64,000 nucleotides of DNA, taken from positions 1 through 64,000 of the forward strand of contig JAVWMQ010000001.1 in the NCBI GenBank assembly GCA_036637375.1, read 5' to 3'. Position numbers and translations under genes: made by a program. This DNA is from JAVWMQ01 sp036637375. Lineage in GTDB: Bacteria > Bacillota > Clostridia > Peptostreptococcales > Anaerovoracaceae. This document shows, in pieces, positions 53,490 through 62,794 of this stretch. Numbering within the stretch: position 1 is the first letter of the stretch; the number at the start of each line of letters is the position of its first letter. Under the pieces are notes generated by a model that saw only the letters and a list, made by a program, of their open reading frames with translations, had not been told where the DNA came from and did not search any database.

Positions 53490-54248
53490 ATGAAAAAAAT
53501 GAAAAAGTTAGAGCGTAGAATTTTAATTCTCACCATAGCACTTTCGCTAATGCTTGGAACAGCATCAGTTGGAAATGCCATGCACATTATGGAAGGGTAT
53601 TTACCACCAACCCATGCAATAATTTGGGGTGTAATTTGTATACCTTTTTTAGTTGCAGGGTTTCTTTCTATTAAGAAAACTTTGGCAGAGAACAGAAAGG
53701 TATTGCTTATATTAGTGATGGTAGGCGCATATGCTTTTGTTTTATCTGCACTTAAAATACCATCAGTAACAGGGAGTAGTTCGCATCCGACTGGGACAGG
53801 GCTTGGCGCAATGTTATTTGGACCAGCAGCAATGGCAATAATCGGAATAATTGTTTTGCTATTTCAAGCTATTTTGCTTGCTCATGGAGGACTTACTACG
53901 CTTGGTGCAAATACGTTTTCAATGGCTATCGCTGGACCTTTTTTGGCATATGGTGTATATAAAATCTCGGGTAAGCTTGGTGCGCCTAAATCAGTAAGTG
54001 TGTTTTTGGCAGCAGCACTAGGTGACTTGTTTACATATTGCATTACAGCAGGGCAGCTTGCAATTGCACATCCATCAGAAGTAGGAGGTATTAAGGCCTC
54101 TTTAGTTGAGTTCCTTGGAATATTTGCAGTGACACAAATACCTTTGGCAATCATTGAGGGACTAATTGCAGTTGTTGTTATGAAAGGGTTAGAAAGCTTT
54201 GCGAGACCTGAGCTAACTGAACTTGGTTACTTAAAGGGAGGTAAATAA
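53490..54248 (+). CDS. cbiM: Cobalt ECF transporter, substrate-binding membrane subunit
   Basis: A 252-residue membrane protein that binds cobalt in the CbiMNQO importer. A signal peptide-like N-terminus (about 1-30) precedes the conserved mature start MHIMEGYLPP, whose methionine-histidine pair takes part in metal binding. GSSSHPTGTGLGAMLFGP and GGLTTLGANTFSM are CbiM hallmarks. It lies directly behind the cobalamin riboswitch with a TAAGGAGGG site. Confidence 0.96.
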   Translation: MKKMKKLERRILILTIALSLMLGTASVGNAMHIMEGYLPPTHAIIWGVICIPFLVAGFLSIKKTLAENRKVLLILVMVGAYAFVLSALKIPSVTGSSSHPTGTGLGAMLFGPAAMAIIGIIVLLFQAILLAHGGLTTLGANTFSMAIAGPFLAYGVYKISGKLGAPKSVSVFLAAALGDLFTYCITAGQLAIAHPSEVGGIKASLVEFLGIFAVTQIPLAIIEGLIAVVVMKGLESFARPELTELGYLKGGK

Positions 54249-54249
54249 T

Positions 54250-54564
54250 ATGAGCAAGAATACAAAGATTGTTATTGCATGCTTAGTCATTGCAACTATT
54301 ATTGCAGTTATCCCTTTGACTATGAATCTGAATTCTGAATTTGGTGGAGCTGACGGCAAGGCTGAAGAACAAATAACCAAAATTGACAAAGATTATAAAC
54401 CTTGGTTTAGCCATATATTAGAGCCACCAGGTGGTGAAACTGAGTCATTGCTATTTTGTTTACAAGCAGCACTTGGTTCGGGAGTGTTTTTCTTTGGTCT
54501 TGGATATTTGGTAGCAAGAAAGAAATATAAAAGCGAGGAAATAAAAGAAGAGGTAAAAGAATAA
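54250..54564 (+). CDS. cbiN: Cobalt ECF transporter subunit CbiN
   Basis: A 104-residue small membrane protein with two membrane segments (about 6-24 and 72-92) and the conserved outside loop FGGADGKAEEQI plus WFSHILEPPGGETESLLF. CbiN helps load metal into CbiM. It starts one base after cbiM with a GGAGGTAA site. Confidence 0.95.
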   Translation: MSKNTKIVIACLVIATIIAVIPLTMNLNSEFGGADGKAEEQITKIDKDYKPWFSHILEPPGGETESLLFCLQAALGSGVFFFGLGYLVARKKYKSEEIKEEVKE

Positions 54565-54567
54565 ATT

Positions 54568-55350
54568 ATGATACTAATAGACAAACTAGCGTATTCATCC
54601 GCAATAAGAAATAAGAGTCCTTTTTTGAAAAGTGTACTGGCGGTATTGACACTGTTTATTTGTGTTGGCGCAAGATCTTTTGTCGTATCCTTCTTAGTAT
54701 TATTTATAATGGGAGGTCTTACTGTTTTGTACAGTAAGGCGTCCTTTTCTAATTATATTAGGCTAATGCTTGCTCCATTTGTATTTTTGTTACTTGGAAC
54801 ATTTGCAATTGCATTTAATTTTACAGGAGAACCAATGGATTTACTAAACATACCAATTGGGGAGCATTATTTGGCAGTTAGCTATAACTCGCTGATGTAT
54901 GCTATTAGACTAATTGTAATAGCTTTAGGCTCGGTGTCATGCTTATACTTCTTGTCTCTTACAACACCAATGCTTGATTTAGTATTTGTGATGAAAAGGT
55001 GTCACTGTCCATGGCTTATAGTGGAAATTATAATGCTTATGTATAGGTTCATATTTGTAATTGGAGATATAGCAGCGGCTATAATGCTTTCACAAAATTG
55101 TAGGCTTGGCAACAAAGACTTCAAGACTTCCATTAATTCAATGGGGATGATGCTATCTGTTTTGTTGATGAGAGCATTGCACAAATCTTCTTTACTTTAT
55201 GATGCTATGGAATCAAGGTGCTATGATGGAAAGATAAAGGTTCTTTATGAAAGCAACAAGGCATCAGTAAAAGAAATATCTGTAGTGGCATTGTGGTTGA
55301 TATTTGTAGGAGCCGTAGCTGTGTTTTGCAAAATAAATGGGGGAATTTAA
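54568..55350 (+). CDS. cbiQ: Cobalt ECF transporter, transmembrane coupling subunit
   Basis: A 260-residue membrane protein (EcfT/CbiQ) that links the substrate subunit to the ATPase. It has several membrane helices and the coupling motif AMESRCYDGK near residue 215, close to the ARG/RG signature used to contact the ATPase. The ribosome binding site is weak, so translation may be coupled to cbiN, which ends three bases before. Confidence 0.92.
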   Translation: MILIDKLAYSSAIRNKSPFLKSVLAVLTLFICVGARSFVVSFLVLFIMGGLTVLYSKASFSNYIRLMLAPFVFLLLGTFAIAFNFTGEPMDLLNIPIGEHYLAVSYNSLMYAIRLIVIALGSVSCLYFLSLTTPMLDLVFVMKRCHCPWLIVEIIMLMYRFIFVIGDIAAAIMLSQNCRLGNKDFKTSINSMGMMLSVLLMRALHKSSLLYDAMESRCYDGKIKVLYESNKASVKEISVVALWLIFVGAVAVFCKINGGI

Positions 55351-55352
55351 AG

Positions 55353-56189
55353 GTGGGAAATATTCTTACAGTTGAGAATTTAAAATATGTATATAGAGAT
55401 GGAACCGAAGCTCTAAAAGGTATAAATTTAAAAGTTGATAGGGGAGAAAAGGTAGCTATAATGGGAGCTAATGGATCTGGCAAATCTACTTTTTTTCTAA
55501 GCCTAAATGGAATTAATAAACCATCAGAGGGCAAAATTTTAATAAATGGTGAAGAAATTGACTATTCACGAAAAGGTTTGTTAAAGGTGAGACGAAAGAT
55601 AGGAATTGTTTTTCAGGATCCAGACAATCAACTTTTTTCTGCAAATGTTAGGCAGGAAATTTCATTTGGTGCTTTAAACCTTGGAATTAGTGAGGAAGAG
55701 GCAAGCGCCAGGGTTGATAAAATTATTGATGAATTAAATATAAGAGAATTTAGCGATAAACCTACTCACTTCCTAAGTGGAGGACAAAAAAAGAGAGTAG
55801 CTATTGCAGATATAGTAGTTATGGAACCAGATGTAATCATACTTGATGAACCAGCATCAGGGCTTGATCCAAAGCACGCAAAGTTAATTGATGAAATTAT
55901 TGATGGCTTAAGCGACAAGGGGATTACTGTAATGCTTTCAACTCACGATGTAAATCGAGCATTAATATGGGCTGATAGAATTATACTTTTTCACGAAGGC
56001 GAAGTAATTGGAGAAGGTAAGCCAGAAGAAATATTTAGACAAAAAACCTTACTCAAAAAGACAAATTTAGAAAAACCAACAGTTTTAAGACTGTTTGACA
56101 ATTTAGTGGATCAAGGTATTTTAAATAAAGAATTAAGAACTCCGTTAGATGTAATGGAGCTAGAAGAATATATAAAGGACTGTAAATAG
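55353..56189 (+). CDS. cbiO: Cobalt ECF transporter, ATP-binding subunit
   Basis: A 278-residue ABC ATPase. Walker A is GANGSGKST, the Q-loop reads VFQDPDNQLF (typical of ECF ATPases), the signature is LSGGQKKR and Walker B is VIILDEPASGLDP. Translation most likely starts with GTG at 55353, two bases after cbiQ, where a GGGGGA site lies at the right distance; starts further upstream would sit within cbiQ. Confidence 0.94.
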   Translation: MGNILTVENLKYVYRDGTEALKGINLKVDRGEKVAIMGANGSGKSTFFLSLNGINKPSEGKILINGEEIDYSRKGLLKVRRKIGIVFQDPDNQLFSANVRQEISFGALNLGISEEEASARVDKIIDELNIREFSDKPTHFLSGGQKKRVAIADIVVMEPDVIILDEPASGLDPKHAKLIDEIIDGLSDKGITVMLSTHDVNRALIWADRIILFHEGEVIGEGKPEEIFRQKTLLKKTNLEKPTVLRLFDNLVDQGILNKELRTPLDVMELEEYIKDCK

Positions 56190-56202
56190 AAAGGGTATTA
56201 GT

Positions 56203-56997
56203 ATGAAAAAAGATAAAGTTTTATTAGTTGTTAGTTTTGGAACAAGTTACAAAGAAACAAGAGAAAAGACAATTGGAGCAATTGAAAATGACATGGCGAA
56301 TGCTTTTGCTGATATGGAAGTTAGACGTGCATTTACAAGTGGAATGATTATGAATGTAATCAAAAAGAGAGATGGAATCCACATTGATAATGTTACAGAA
56401 GCAATGGAAAAAATTATTGCTGATGGGTTCAAAAAAGTATATGTTCAACCTACTCACATTTTAAATGGAGATGAGTATGAGAAGATGCTTGGATTAATAG
56501 TTCCATTTGTACCACAGGTTGACAAAATTGTAATCGGCGCACCACTTTTAACAGAATCAAAAGATTATGAAGATGTGTGTCATAGCATTGTGGAAGAAAC
56601 AAGCTATGCCAAAGATGATGAAGCTGTTGTATTAATGGGGCATGGAACTGGTCATTATGTTGATTCAGCTTATGCGGCAATGGATTATAGATTTAAGGCT
56701 CTTTCATATAAGAATTACTTTGTGGGTACGGTAGAAGGTTATCCAGAATTAGAAGATATACTACCAATGATTAAAGAGTTCAATCCAAAAAAAGTTCATC
56801 TATTACCAATGATGATTGTTGCAGGAGATCATGCTACAAATGATATGGCTAGTGATGAAGAAGACTCTTGGAAGACAGTTTTTGAAAATGAAGGTTATGA
56901 TGTTGCAGTAGATTTAAGAGGTATGGGAGAGTTTCCTAAAATTAGAGAGATCTACGTGAACCATCTAAAAAAAGAAATTGAAGAAAATGAAAAATAA
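56203..56997 (+). CDS. cbiK: Sirohydrochlorin cobaltochelatase
   Basis: A 264-residue chelatase that puts cobalt into sirohydrochlorin, the first committed step of anaerobic cobalamin synthesis. The N-terminal block LLVVSFGTSYKETREKT and the metal-binding histidines H147 (LMGHGTGHYVDSAY) and H210 (VAGDHATNDMASDEEDSWK region) match CbiK. It directly follows the cobalt transporter, and its end overlaps the cbiD start. Confidence 0.95.
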   Translation: MKKDKVLLVVSFGTSYKETREKTIGAIENDMANAFADMEVRRAFTSGMIMNVIKKRDGIHIDNVTEAMEKIIADGFKKVYVQPTHILNGDEYEKMLGLIVPFVPQVDKIVIGAPLLTESKDYEDVCHSIVEETSYAKDDEAVVLMGHGTGHYVDSAYAAMDYRFKALSYKNYFVGTVEGYPELEDILPMIKEFNPKKVHLLPMMIVAGDHATNDMASDEEDSWKTVFENEGYDVAVDLRGMGEFPKIREIYVNHLKKEIEENEK

Positions 56998-58102
56998 AGA
57001 ATTAAAAAAAGGGTATACAACTGGAACCTGTGCAGCGGCTGCGACTTTAGGTGCGGCAATTGGCGCCATAACAGGGAACAAGACTGATACCGTTAATATA
57101 AAAACGCCAAAGGGTGAAGTGTTGACTCTTGAACTTTTAGAATATTGTATATCTAATCAAAAGGCTAGCTGTGCAATTCAAAAGAACAGCGGAGATGATC
57201 CAGATGTAACCAACGGAGCTTTGATTTTTGCTACAGTTACATTAAAGGAAAAAAAGGAAGTGACTATCATAGGTGGTAAGGGCGTTGGTAAGGTTACAAA
57301 GCCCGGGCTGGCATGTGAAGTCTCTATGGCAGCTATTAATCCAGTGCCAAGGCAGATGATTATGGAGCAAGCAAAAATTGCCATGGAATTATGTGGCTAT
57401 GATGGTGGACTTGAAGTTGAAATTAGTGTACCAAATGGAGAAGAATTAGCAAAAAAAACTTTTAATCCCAAGCTTGGAATTGTCGGTGGCATTTCAATTT
57501 TGGGAACCAGTGGGATTGTTGAACCTATGAGCGAGCAAGCTTTAATCGATACTATTAAGGTTGAACTAAGTGTTAGAAAGGCAGAAGGCAAGGAGTATAT
57601 CGTAATTACGCCAGGAAACTATGGTCAGGATTTTTTGAGAAACCAAACAGTAATTTGTGAAAGTGATACAATTAAGTGCAGCAATTTTGTTGGTGAAGCA
57701 ATTGATTTTGCAAATGAAATGGGATTTAAAGGGATTATCTTTTCTGGGCATTTAGGAAAACTAATTAAAGTTGCTGGAGGAGTGATGAATACTCATTCAA
57801 AATATGGCGATAGGAGAATGGAAATTCTATGCGAAATCGCCAAAGTCTGTGGAGCATCAAGTGAAACATTAGATAGGATTAGTGAATGTGTAATGGTTGA
57901 TGAAGGTGTGTCAATTATTAGAAGTGAACAAATAGAAAAAGATGTAATGGAATTGTTACTTTTCAATATACAAAAAAATATAAGAGAGAGATTAAATCGT
58001 CAAATGGAAATTGGGGTAATTGTCTTTAGCAACAAGTATGGCTTACTAGGCAAAACTACCAATGTAGAAGAAATAGTAATCAAAATGCAAGGAGGTAAAT
58101 AG
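56987..58102 (+). CDS. cbiD: Cobalt-precorrin-5B C1-methyltransferase
   Basis: A 371-residue enzyme that methylates C1 during ring contraction. The N-terminal motif LKKGYTTGTCAAAA and the later ITPGNYGQDF are CbiD signatures. I start it at the ATG at 56987, which overlaps cbiK by 11 bases; an in-frame TTG at 56978 is less likely. The Shine-Dalgarno sequence is weak, so coupling to cbiK is probable. cbiL begins right after its stop. Confidence 0.94.
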   Translation: MKNKELKKGYTTGTCAAAATLGAAIGAITGNKTDTVNIKTPKGEVLTLELLEYCISNQKASCAIQKNSGDDPDVTNGALIFATVTLKEKKEVTIIGGKGVGKVTKPGLACEVSMAAINPVPRQMIMEQAKIAMELCGYDGGLEVEISVPNGEELAKKTFNPKLGIVGGISILGTSGIVEPMSEQALIDTIKVELSVRKAEGKEYIVITPGNYGQDFLRNQTVICESDTIKCSNFVGEAIDFANEMGFKGIIFSGHLGKLIKVAGGVMNTHSKYGDRRMEILCEIAKVCGASSETLDRISECVMVDEGVSIIRSEQIEKDVMELLLFNIQKNIRERLNRQMEIGVIVFSNKYGLLGKTTNVEEIVIKMQGGK

Positions 58103-58792
58103 ATGGCTAAATTATTTGGTGTTGGTGTTGGTCCTGGAGATCCAGAGCTTGTAACACTAAAAGCTGCAAGGCTAATTAAGGAATCAGAAATCATAGCAGT
58201 ACCGAAATCAGGTAGAGATATAAATGTTGCTCTTACAATTGCCAAAGGTGCAGTCCCTGATTTGGATGAATCAAAGGTAGTTTCGATTTCTATGCCAATG
58301 ACTAGGGACAAAGAGGAATTAGAGAAAAGCCATGATCAAGGAGCAAAAGATATTATTAAATATTTAGATGAAGGTAAAAATGTTGCTTTTTTGACTTTGG
58401 GAGATCCGTCTATTTATTCAACTTATTGTTATGTTCATGAGAGAGTTTTGAATCAAGGGTACGAAGCGGAAATTATACCAGGTATACCATCATTTTGCGC
58501 TGTTTCAGCAAGACTAAACGAAGGATTGACAGAGGCTGCAGATGCACTTCATATAATTCCTGCATCATATGATGGACTTGAGGAAGCTATGGAACTTAAA
58601 GGTACTAAAGTTCTAATGAAAAGTGGCAAATCAATTGGAAAGATTAAAGATTTGATTAAAAATAAATATTCTAACCAGGAAGTTAAAATGGTTGAGAGAT
58701 GTGGAATGGAAGGTGAAAGAGTCTTTCGTAATGTTGATGAAATAGACGAAAATTCAAGTTACTTTTCAGTATTAGTAGTTAAAGAGAAATAA
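58103..58792 (+). CDS. cbiL: Cobalt-factor II C20-methyltransferase
   Basis: A 229-residue tetrapyrrole methylase that methylates C20. The start FGVGVGPGDPELVTLKA and the later FLTLGDPSIYSTYCYV are typical of CbiL/CobI. An AAGGAGGT site lies in the end of cbiD. cbiF follows after nine bases. Confidence 0.94.
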   Translation: MAKLFGVGVGPGDPELVTLKAARLIKESEIIAVPKSGRDINVALTIAKGAVPDLDESKVVSISMPMTRDKEELEKSHDQGAKDIIKYLDEGKNVAFLTLGDPSIYSTYCYVHERVLNQGYEAEIIPGIPSFCAVSARLNEGLTEAADALHIIPASYDGLEEAMELKGTKVLMKSGKSIGKIKDLIKNKYSNQEVKMVERCGMEGERVFRNVDEIDENSSYFSVLVVKEK

Positions 58793-58801
58793 GGAGAGAT
58801 T

Positions 58802-59557
58802 ATGATAAATTTTGTTGGAGCAGGAGCGGGAGCGGCTGATTTAATTACAGTTAGAGGTCAAAAACTTTTGATGGAAGCAGACATTATTATATATGCAGGT
58901 TCATTGGTAAACCCTGCTCATTTGGAAATTGCAAAGGAAGGTTGTGAAATCTTTGATAGTGCAAGTATGACCCTTGAAAATGTAATTGAAGTTATGAAGA
59001 GAGGGGAAGCGGAAGGTAAGATGACAGTAAGGCTTCACACTGGAGATCCAAGCATATTTGGTGCGATTAGAGAGCAGATGGACATTCTTGAAAAACTTGG
59101 ATTTGAATATGAAGTAACACCTGGAGTTAGCTCGTTTTGTGGGGCAGCTGCAGCACTAAAGGCAGAATATACATTACCAAATGTTTCTCAGTCAGTAATT
59201 ATTACTAGAATGGCAGGAAGAACTCCAGTGCCAGAAAGAGAAAGTATTAGATCATTTGCAGCACATCAAGCTACAATGGCAATATTCCTTAGCACAGGGA
59301 TGCTTGAAGAATTATCAAAAGAATTAATTGCTGGAGGATATGACAAAGATACAAAGGCGGCAATTGTTTATAAGGCAACATGGCCAGAGGAAAAAGTATT
59401 TAGAGGAACTATTGAAACTTTGCCAGGAATCGCAAAGGAAAATAACATTACTAAAACAGCATTAATTTTAGTTGGTAACTTCCTTGGAAACGACTATGAA
59501 AGATCGTTGCTTTATGATCCAGCTTTTACACATGAGTTTAGAAAGGCAGAAAAATAA
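58802..59557 (+). CDS. cbiF: Cobalt-precorrin-4 C11-methyltransferase
   Basis: A 251-residue tetrapyrrole methylase adding the C11 methyl group. The motifs INFVGAGAGAADLITVRG, VRLHTGDPSIFGAIREQ and TRMAGRTPVPE match CbiF/CobM. It has an AAGGAGAG site. Its stop codon shares one base with the hemA start. Confidence 0.95.
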   Translation: MINFVGAGAGAADLITVRGQKLLMEADIIIYAGSLVNPAHLEIAKEGCEIFDSASMTLENVIEVMKRGEAEGKMTVRLHTGDPSIFGAIREQMDILEKLGFEYEVTPGVSSFCGAAAALKAEYTLPNVSQSVIITRMAGRTPVPERESIRSFAAHQATMAIFLSTGMLEELSKELIAGGYDKDTKAAIVYKATWPEEKVFRGTIETLPGIAKENNITKTALILVGNFLGNDYERSLLYDPAFTHEFRKAEK

Positions 59558-60813
59558 TGCAAATTAAAATGGTTGGTATTGATCATAATAAGGCTTCCCT
59601 AGAATATAGAGAATTGTTTTCATTCACTACAAACGGTGCAATCGAAGGAATGAAGACTCTAAGTGAGAAAGAGGAAGTATCAGGTTGTTTGATTTTGTCA
59701 ACTTGCAATAGAACTGAACTTTGGGTTAGCGGCGAAGATGGTGCAAACTTTGATGTTGAGAAATTTTTGTGTGAAATTAAAGGTGTGCAAAAGGATTCAT
59801 ATGACAAGTATTTTGTCAGTAGAAATGGCAAGGATGCCATTGAGCATTTACTTGTAACGGCATGTGGAATTAACTCTAAGGTATTTGGGGAGGATCAGAT
59901 AATTACCCAAATTAAAGATGCTCTAGAGTTATCTAGCAAAAATAAGTGTGCAGACAGAATTATTGAAAAGGTGTTTCAAAATAGTATTACAGCAGCCAAA
60001 AAAGTTAAGACCTCGGTGAAACTAACGTCCTACAATCCATCAGTTGCTAGTAGTGGTGTCAAAAAACTTGAAAATGCGTATGGCAATTTAAAGGACAAAA
60101 AATGTCTAATAATTGGAAATGGCAAAATGGGTGAGTTAATAGCGAAACATTTGCTTGAAAGTGGTGCAGAAGTCATGATGACTCTTCGCAAAAAATATCA
60201 TCATGGAGAGGAGCAAGCCTCAATAGTGCCAAAAGGCTGTCAAATGGTTCCATACGAAGATAGAATTACTGCAGTGGCATTAGCTGACATTGTAGTTAGT
60301 GCAACTCTAAGTCCACATTTCACTATTTGCAAGGAAGATTTAAAGGAAATAACCCTGAGAGAACCTGGATTTTGGCTTGATTTGGCAGTCCCAAGAGATA
60401 TCGATCCAGCAATAGGAGAGGAATATAATATAACTATATGTGATATTGATGGACTTGGTAATGCAACAGCCGACGAAAAAAAATCTGAAGATATTAATAG
60501 GGCAAAAGTGATTTTGGCAAATTATAGAGATGATATTGAACAATGGTTAGCTTTTAGGAAACTTACAAAAAAGATTGATGTAATAGCAGAAACCACTGCC
60601 AAAGATACACAGGCAAGAGTAAAAAAAGAAATAAAGAATCTTGAACTTTCTGAGGACGAAAAAGAAAACCTAAAGAAAAGTATTGAAGGTGCAGCGAGTA
60701 GAGCTGTAAACAAGCTACTATGTGAACTAAAAGATACATTACCTAAAGAACATTGGGAAGTCTGTCTTGATGCATTGCTTTTGTCAGCAAAAAAAGAAAC
60801 AGTAAAAAAATAG
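59557..60813 (+). CDS. hemA: Glutamyl-tRNA reductase
   Basis: A 418-residue enzyme that reduces glutamyl-tRNA to glutamate-1-semialdehyde, the entry to tetrapyrroles in the C5 route. The catalytic cysteine is C50 in LSTCNRTELW. The NADPH domain (about 180-310) shows CLIIGNGKMGE, and the C-terminal helical dimerisation domain follows. Being inside the riboswitch operon, its expression is expected to follow cobalamin need. Confidence 0.96.
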   Translation: MQIKMVGIDHNKASLEYRELFSFTTNGAIEGMKTLSEKEEVSGCLILSTCNRTELWVSGEDGANFDVEKFLCEIKGVQKDSYDKYFVSRNGKDAIEHLLVTACGINSKVFGEDQIITQIKDALELSSKNKCADRIIEKVFQNSITAAKKVKTSVKLTSYNPSVASSGVKKLENAYGNLKDKKCLIIGNGKMGELIAKHLLESGAEVMMTLRKKYHHGEEQASIVPKGCQMVPYEDRITAVALADIVVSATLSPHFTICKEDLKEITLREPGFWLDLAVPRDIDPAIGEEYNITICDIDGLGNATADEKKSEDINRAKVILANYRDDIEQWLAFRKLTKKIDVIAETTAKDTQARVKKEIKNLELSEDEKENLKKSIEGAASRAVNKLLCELKDTLPKEHWEVCLDALLLSAKKETVKK

Positions 60814-60822
60814 GAGTAAAAA

Positions 60823-61548
60823 ATGAAAATATATGTTGTAGGTCTAGGACCTGGAGATTTGAAATTTGCCACTGGTAGAGCTATGGAAGCCTTGGAAGAG
60901 TGCGATGTTATAGCAGGATATACCGTTTATGTTGATCTAATTAAGGACGCATTTGCTCACAAAAGGTTTCTTTCAACACCTATGAAGAAGGAAGTTGAAA
61001 GATGCAGATTGGCAGTAGATGAAGCGCTAAAAGGTCAAACAGTAGCAATGGTCTGTAGCGGAGATGCTGGAGTTTATGGAATGGCAGGACTAATTTATGA
61101 AGTCGCTGAGGAGCATCCAGAAATTGAAATTGAAATTGTATCAGGGATTACAGCCGCTTGTAGTGGTGCTGGAGTTCTTGGCGCGCCACTTATTCATGAC
61201 TTTGCAGTTATTAGTTTAAGTGACTTATTAACTCCATGGGAATTAATTGCCAAAAGATTAGATAATGCAGCAAAAGGGGACTTTGTAATTTGTCTATATA
61301 ACCCATCAAGCATAAAGAGACACGATTACTTACAAAAAGCATGTGATATTTTGCTTGAAACTAAGTCACCTGAAACTGTTTGTGGTTATGTTAGAAATAT
61401 ATGTCGTGAAGGGGAAGAATCAACAATTGTAACACTAAAGGAATTGAGAGAATGCCAGGTAGATATGTTTACAACTGTATATATCGGAAACAGTATGACT
61501 AGAGAGATAAATGGCAAAATGGTTACACCAAGAGGGTACAAAAAGTAG
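60823..61548 (+). CDS. cbiH: Cobalt-precorrin-3 C17-methyltransferase
   Basis: A 241-residue tetrapyrrole methylase that methylates C17 and promotes ring contraction. The start VVGLGPGDLKFATGRAMEAL and the blocks VCSGDAGVYGMAGL and GDFVICLYNPSS are hallmarks of CbiH/CobJ. An AGGAGT site precedes it. The next gene starts ten bases after its stop. Confidence 0.95.
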   Translation: MKIYVVGLGPGDLKFATGRAMEALEECDVIAGYTVYVDLIKDAFAHKRFLSTPMKKEVERCRLAVDEALKGQTVAMVCSGDAGVYGMAGLIYEVAEEHPEIEIEIVSGITAACSGAGVLGAPLIHDFAVISLSDLLTPWELIAKRLDNAAKGDFVICLYNPSSIKRHDYLQKACDILLETKSPETVCGYVRNICREGEESTIVTLKELRECQVDMFTTVYIGNSMTREINGKMVTPRGYKK

Positions 61549-61558
61549 AGGCATAGAT

Positions 61559-62791
61559 ATGAAAAAAGTTTTAGTTTTTGCAGGGACAACAGAAGGAAGA
61601 ACACTTATAGCAGCAATTTGCAAAGATTCAATTGTTGATGCTTGTGTTGCTACAGATTATGGTAAAGAAATTTTAGATAATTTACATACATCTGTAAATA
61701 TCATAAGAGGTAGATTAACTAAAGAGGATATGATTAACCTTATAAAAAAAAATAACTATGATTTAATTGTTGATACAACACACCCGTATGCAGAAATTGT
61801 AACTAAAAATATCAAAGAGGCATCAGAGGTTACAGACACAAAGTATCTGAGGGTGGTAAGGAAAGCAGATTCGGACAAATTAATAGATACAGATAATGTT
61901 ATTTTTGTTTCCAATGTTTTGGAAGCAGTAGAATATTTAAACAGTATAGACGAAAAAGTTTTACTTACAGTTGGTAGCAAGGAGCTACAAAAGTTTACAA
62001 AAGTTACCAATTTCAAGGAACGTTTATTTGCAAGGGTTTTGCCAATTGGGAGCATTGTGGATGAGTGCAACAAACTTGGCTATGAAGGCAGACAGCTGCT
62101 TTGTATGCAGGGACCATTTACTCTTGACCTAAATGTAGCTTTAATTAAACAAATTGGAGCGACTATTATAGTCACTAAGGATGGTGGCAATAATGGCGGA
62201 TTTATGGAAAAATACTATGCGGCAAAGGAAACTTCTAGCAAATTGTTAGTAATTGGTAGACCGAAAGATGAAGCTGGCGTTTCCGTTTCAGAGGCGGCAA
62301 AAATGATAGTAGGTGTAAATAATGAAACTAGAAGCTCTGTACCTAAAAAAGAATGGTTTCCGTTTTTTTTAAATATTAAAGGTAAGAATGTTTTGATTGT
62401 TGGCGGTGGTAATATTGCTTTGAGAAGGGCAAAAACTTTAAGCAATTTTGATTGTAATATCACAGTGATTGGTGAAAAAGTCATAGGTGAGTTAGAGGAA
62501 ATTAAGGGAATAACAGTTGTTTCAAAAAAATATCAAAATGAGGATTTGGCTGAGGCGGATTATGTTATTGCAGCGACAGACGATGAAGAATTAAACTTGC
62601 AAATAGGCAAGGAAAGCAAAAAGCAAGGTAAAATGGTTAATGTGGTTAGCCACAAAGAGAATTGTGACTTTTACTTTCCAGGTGTAGTTATTGATGGAGA
62701 CGTTACAATAGGAATTACAGCGCAAGGTAATAATCATAAACTGGCAAAGGAAATAACAGGCAAGGTGAAGAACCTTTTGCAAAGGAGATAG
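61559..62791 (+). CDS. cbiJ: Cobalt-precorrin-6A reductase fused to precorrin-2 dehydrogenase
   Basis: A 410-residue fusion. Residues 1-~255 are CbiJ/CobK, which reduces the corrin ring (start VLVFAGTTEGRTLIAA, then DTTHPYAEIVTKNI and VTKDGGNNGGFMEKY). Residues ~268-410 are a SirC/Met8/CysG-N-like precorrin-2 dehydrogenase (FFLNIKGKNVLIVGGGNIAL, dinucleotide fold at about 279-292, then DYVIAATDDEELN and NVVSHKENCDFYFPGVV), which makes sirohydrochlorin for CbiK. So one chain serves an early and a late step. I start at the ATG at 61559; an in-frame ATG at 61511 lies in cbiH. Confidence 0.92.
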   Translation: MKKVLVFAGTTEGRTLIAAICKDSIVDACVATDYGKEILDNLHTSVNIIRGRLTKEDMINLIKKNNYDLIVDTTHPYAEIVTKNIKEASEVTDTKYLRVVRKADSDKLIDTDNVIFVSNVLEAVEYLNSIDEKVLLTVGSKELQKFTKVTNFKERLFARVLPIGSIVDECNKLGYEGRQLLCMQGPFTLDLNVALIKQIGATIIVTKDGGNNGGFMEKYYAAKETSSKLLVIGRPKDEAGVSVSEAAKMIVGVNNETRSSVPKKEWFPFFLNIKGKNVLIVGGGNIALRRAKTLSNFDCNITVIGEKVIGELEEIKGITVVSKKYQNEDLAEADYVIAATDDEELNLQIGKESKKQGKMVNVVSHKENCDFYFPGVVIDGDVTIGITAQGNNHKLAKEITGKVKNLLQRR

Positions 62792-62794
62792 AGA

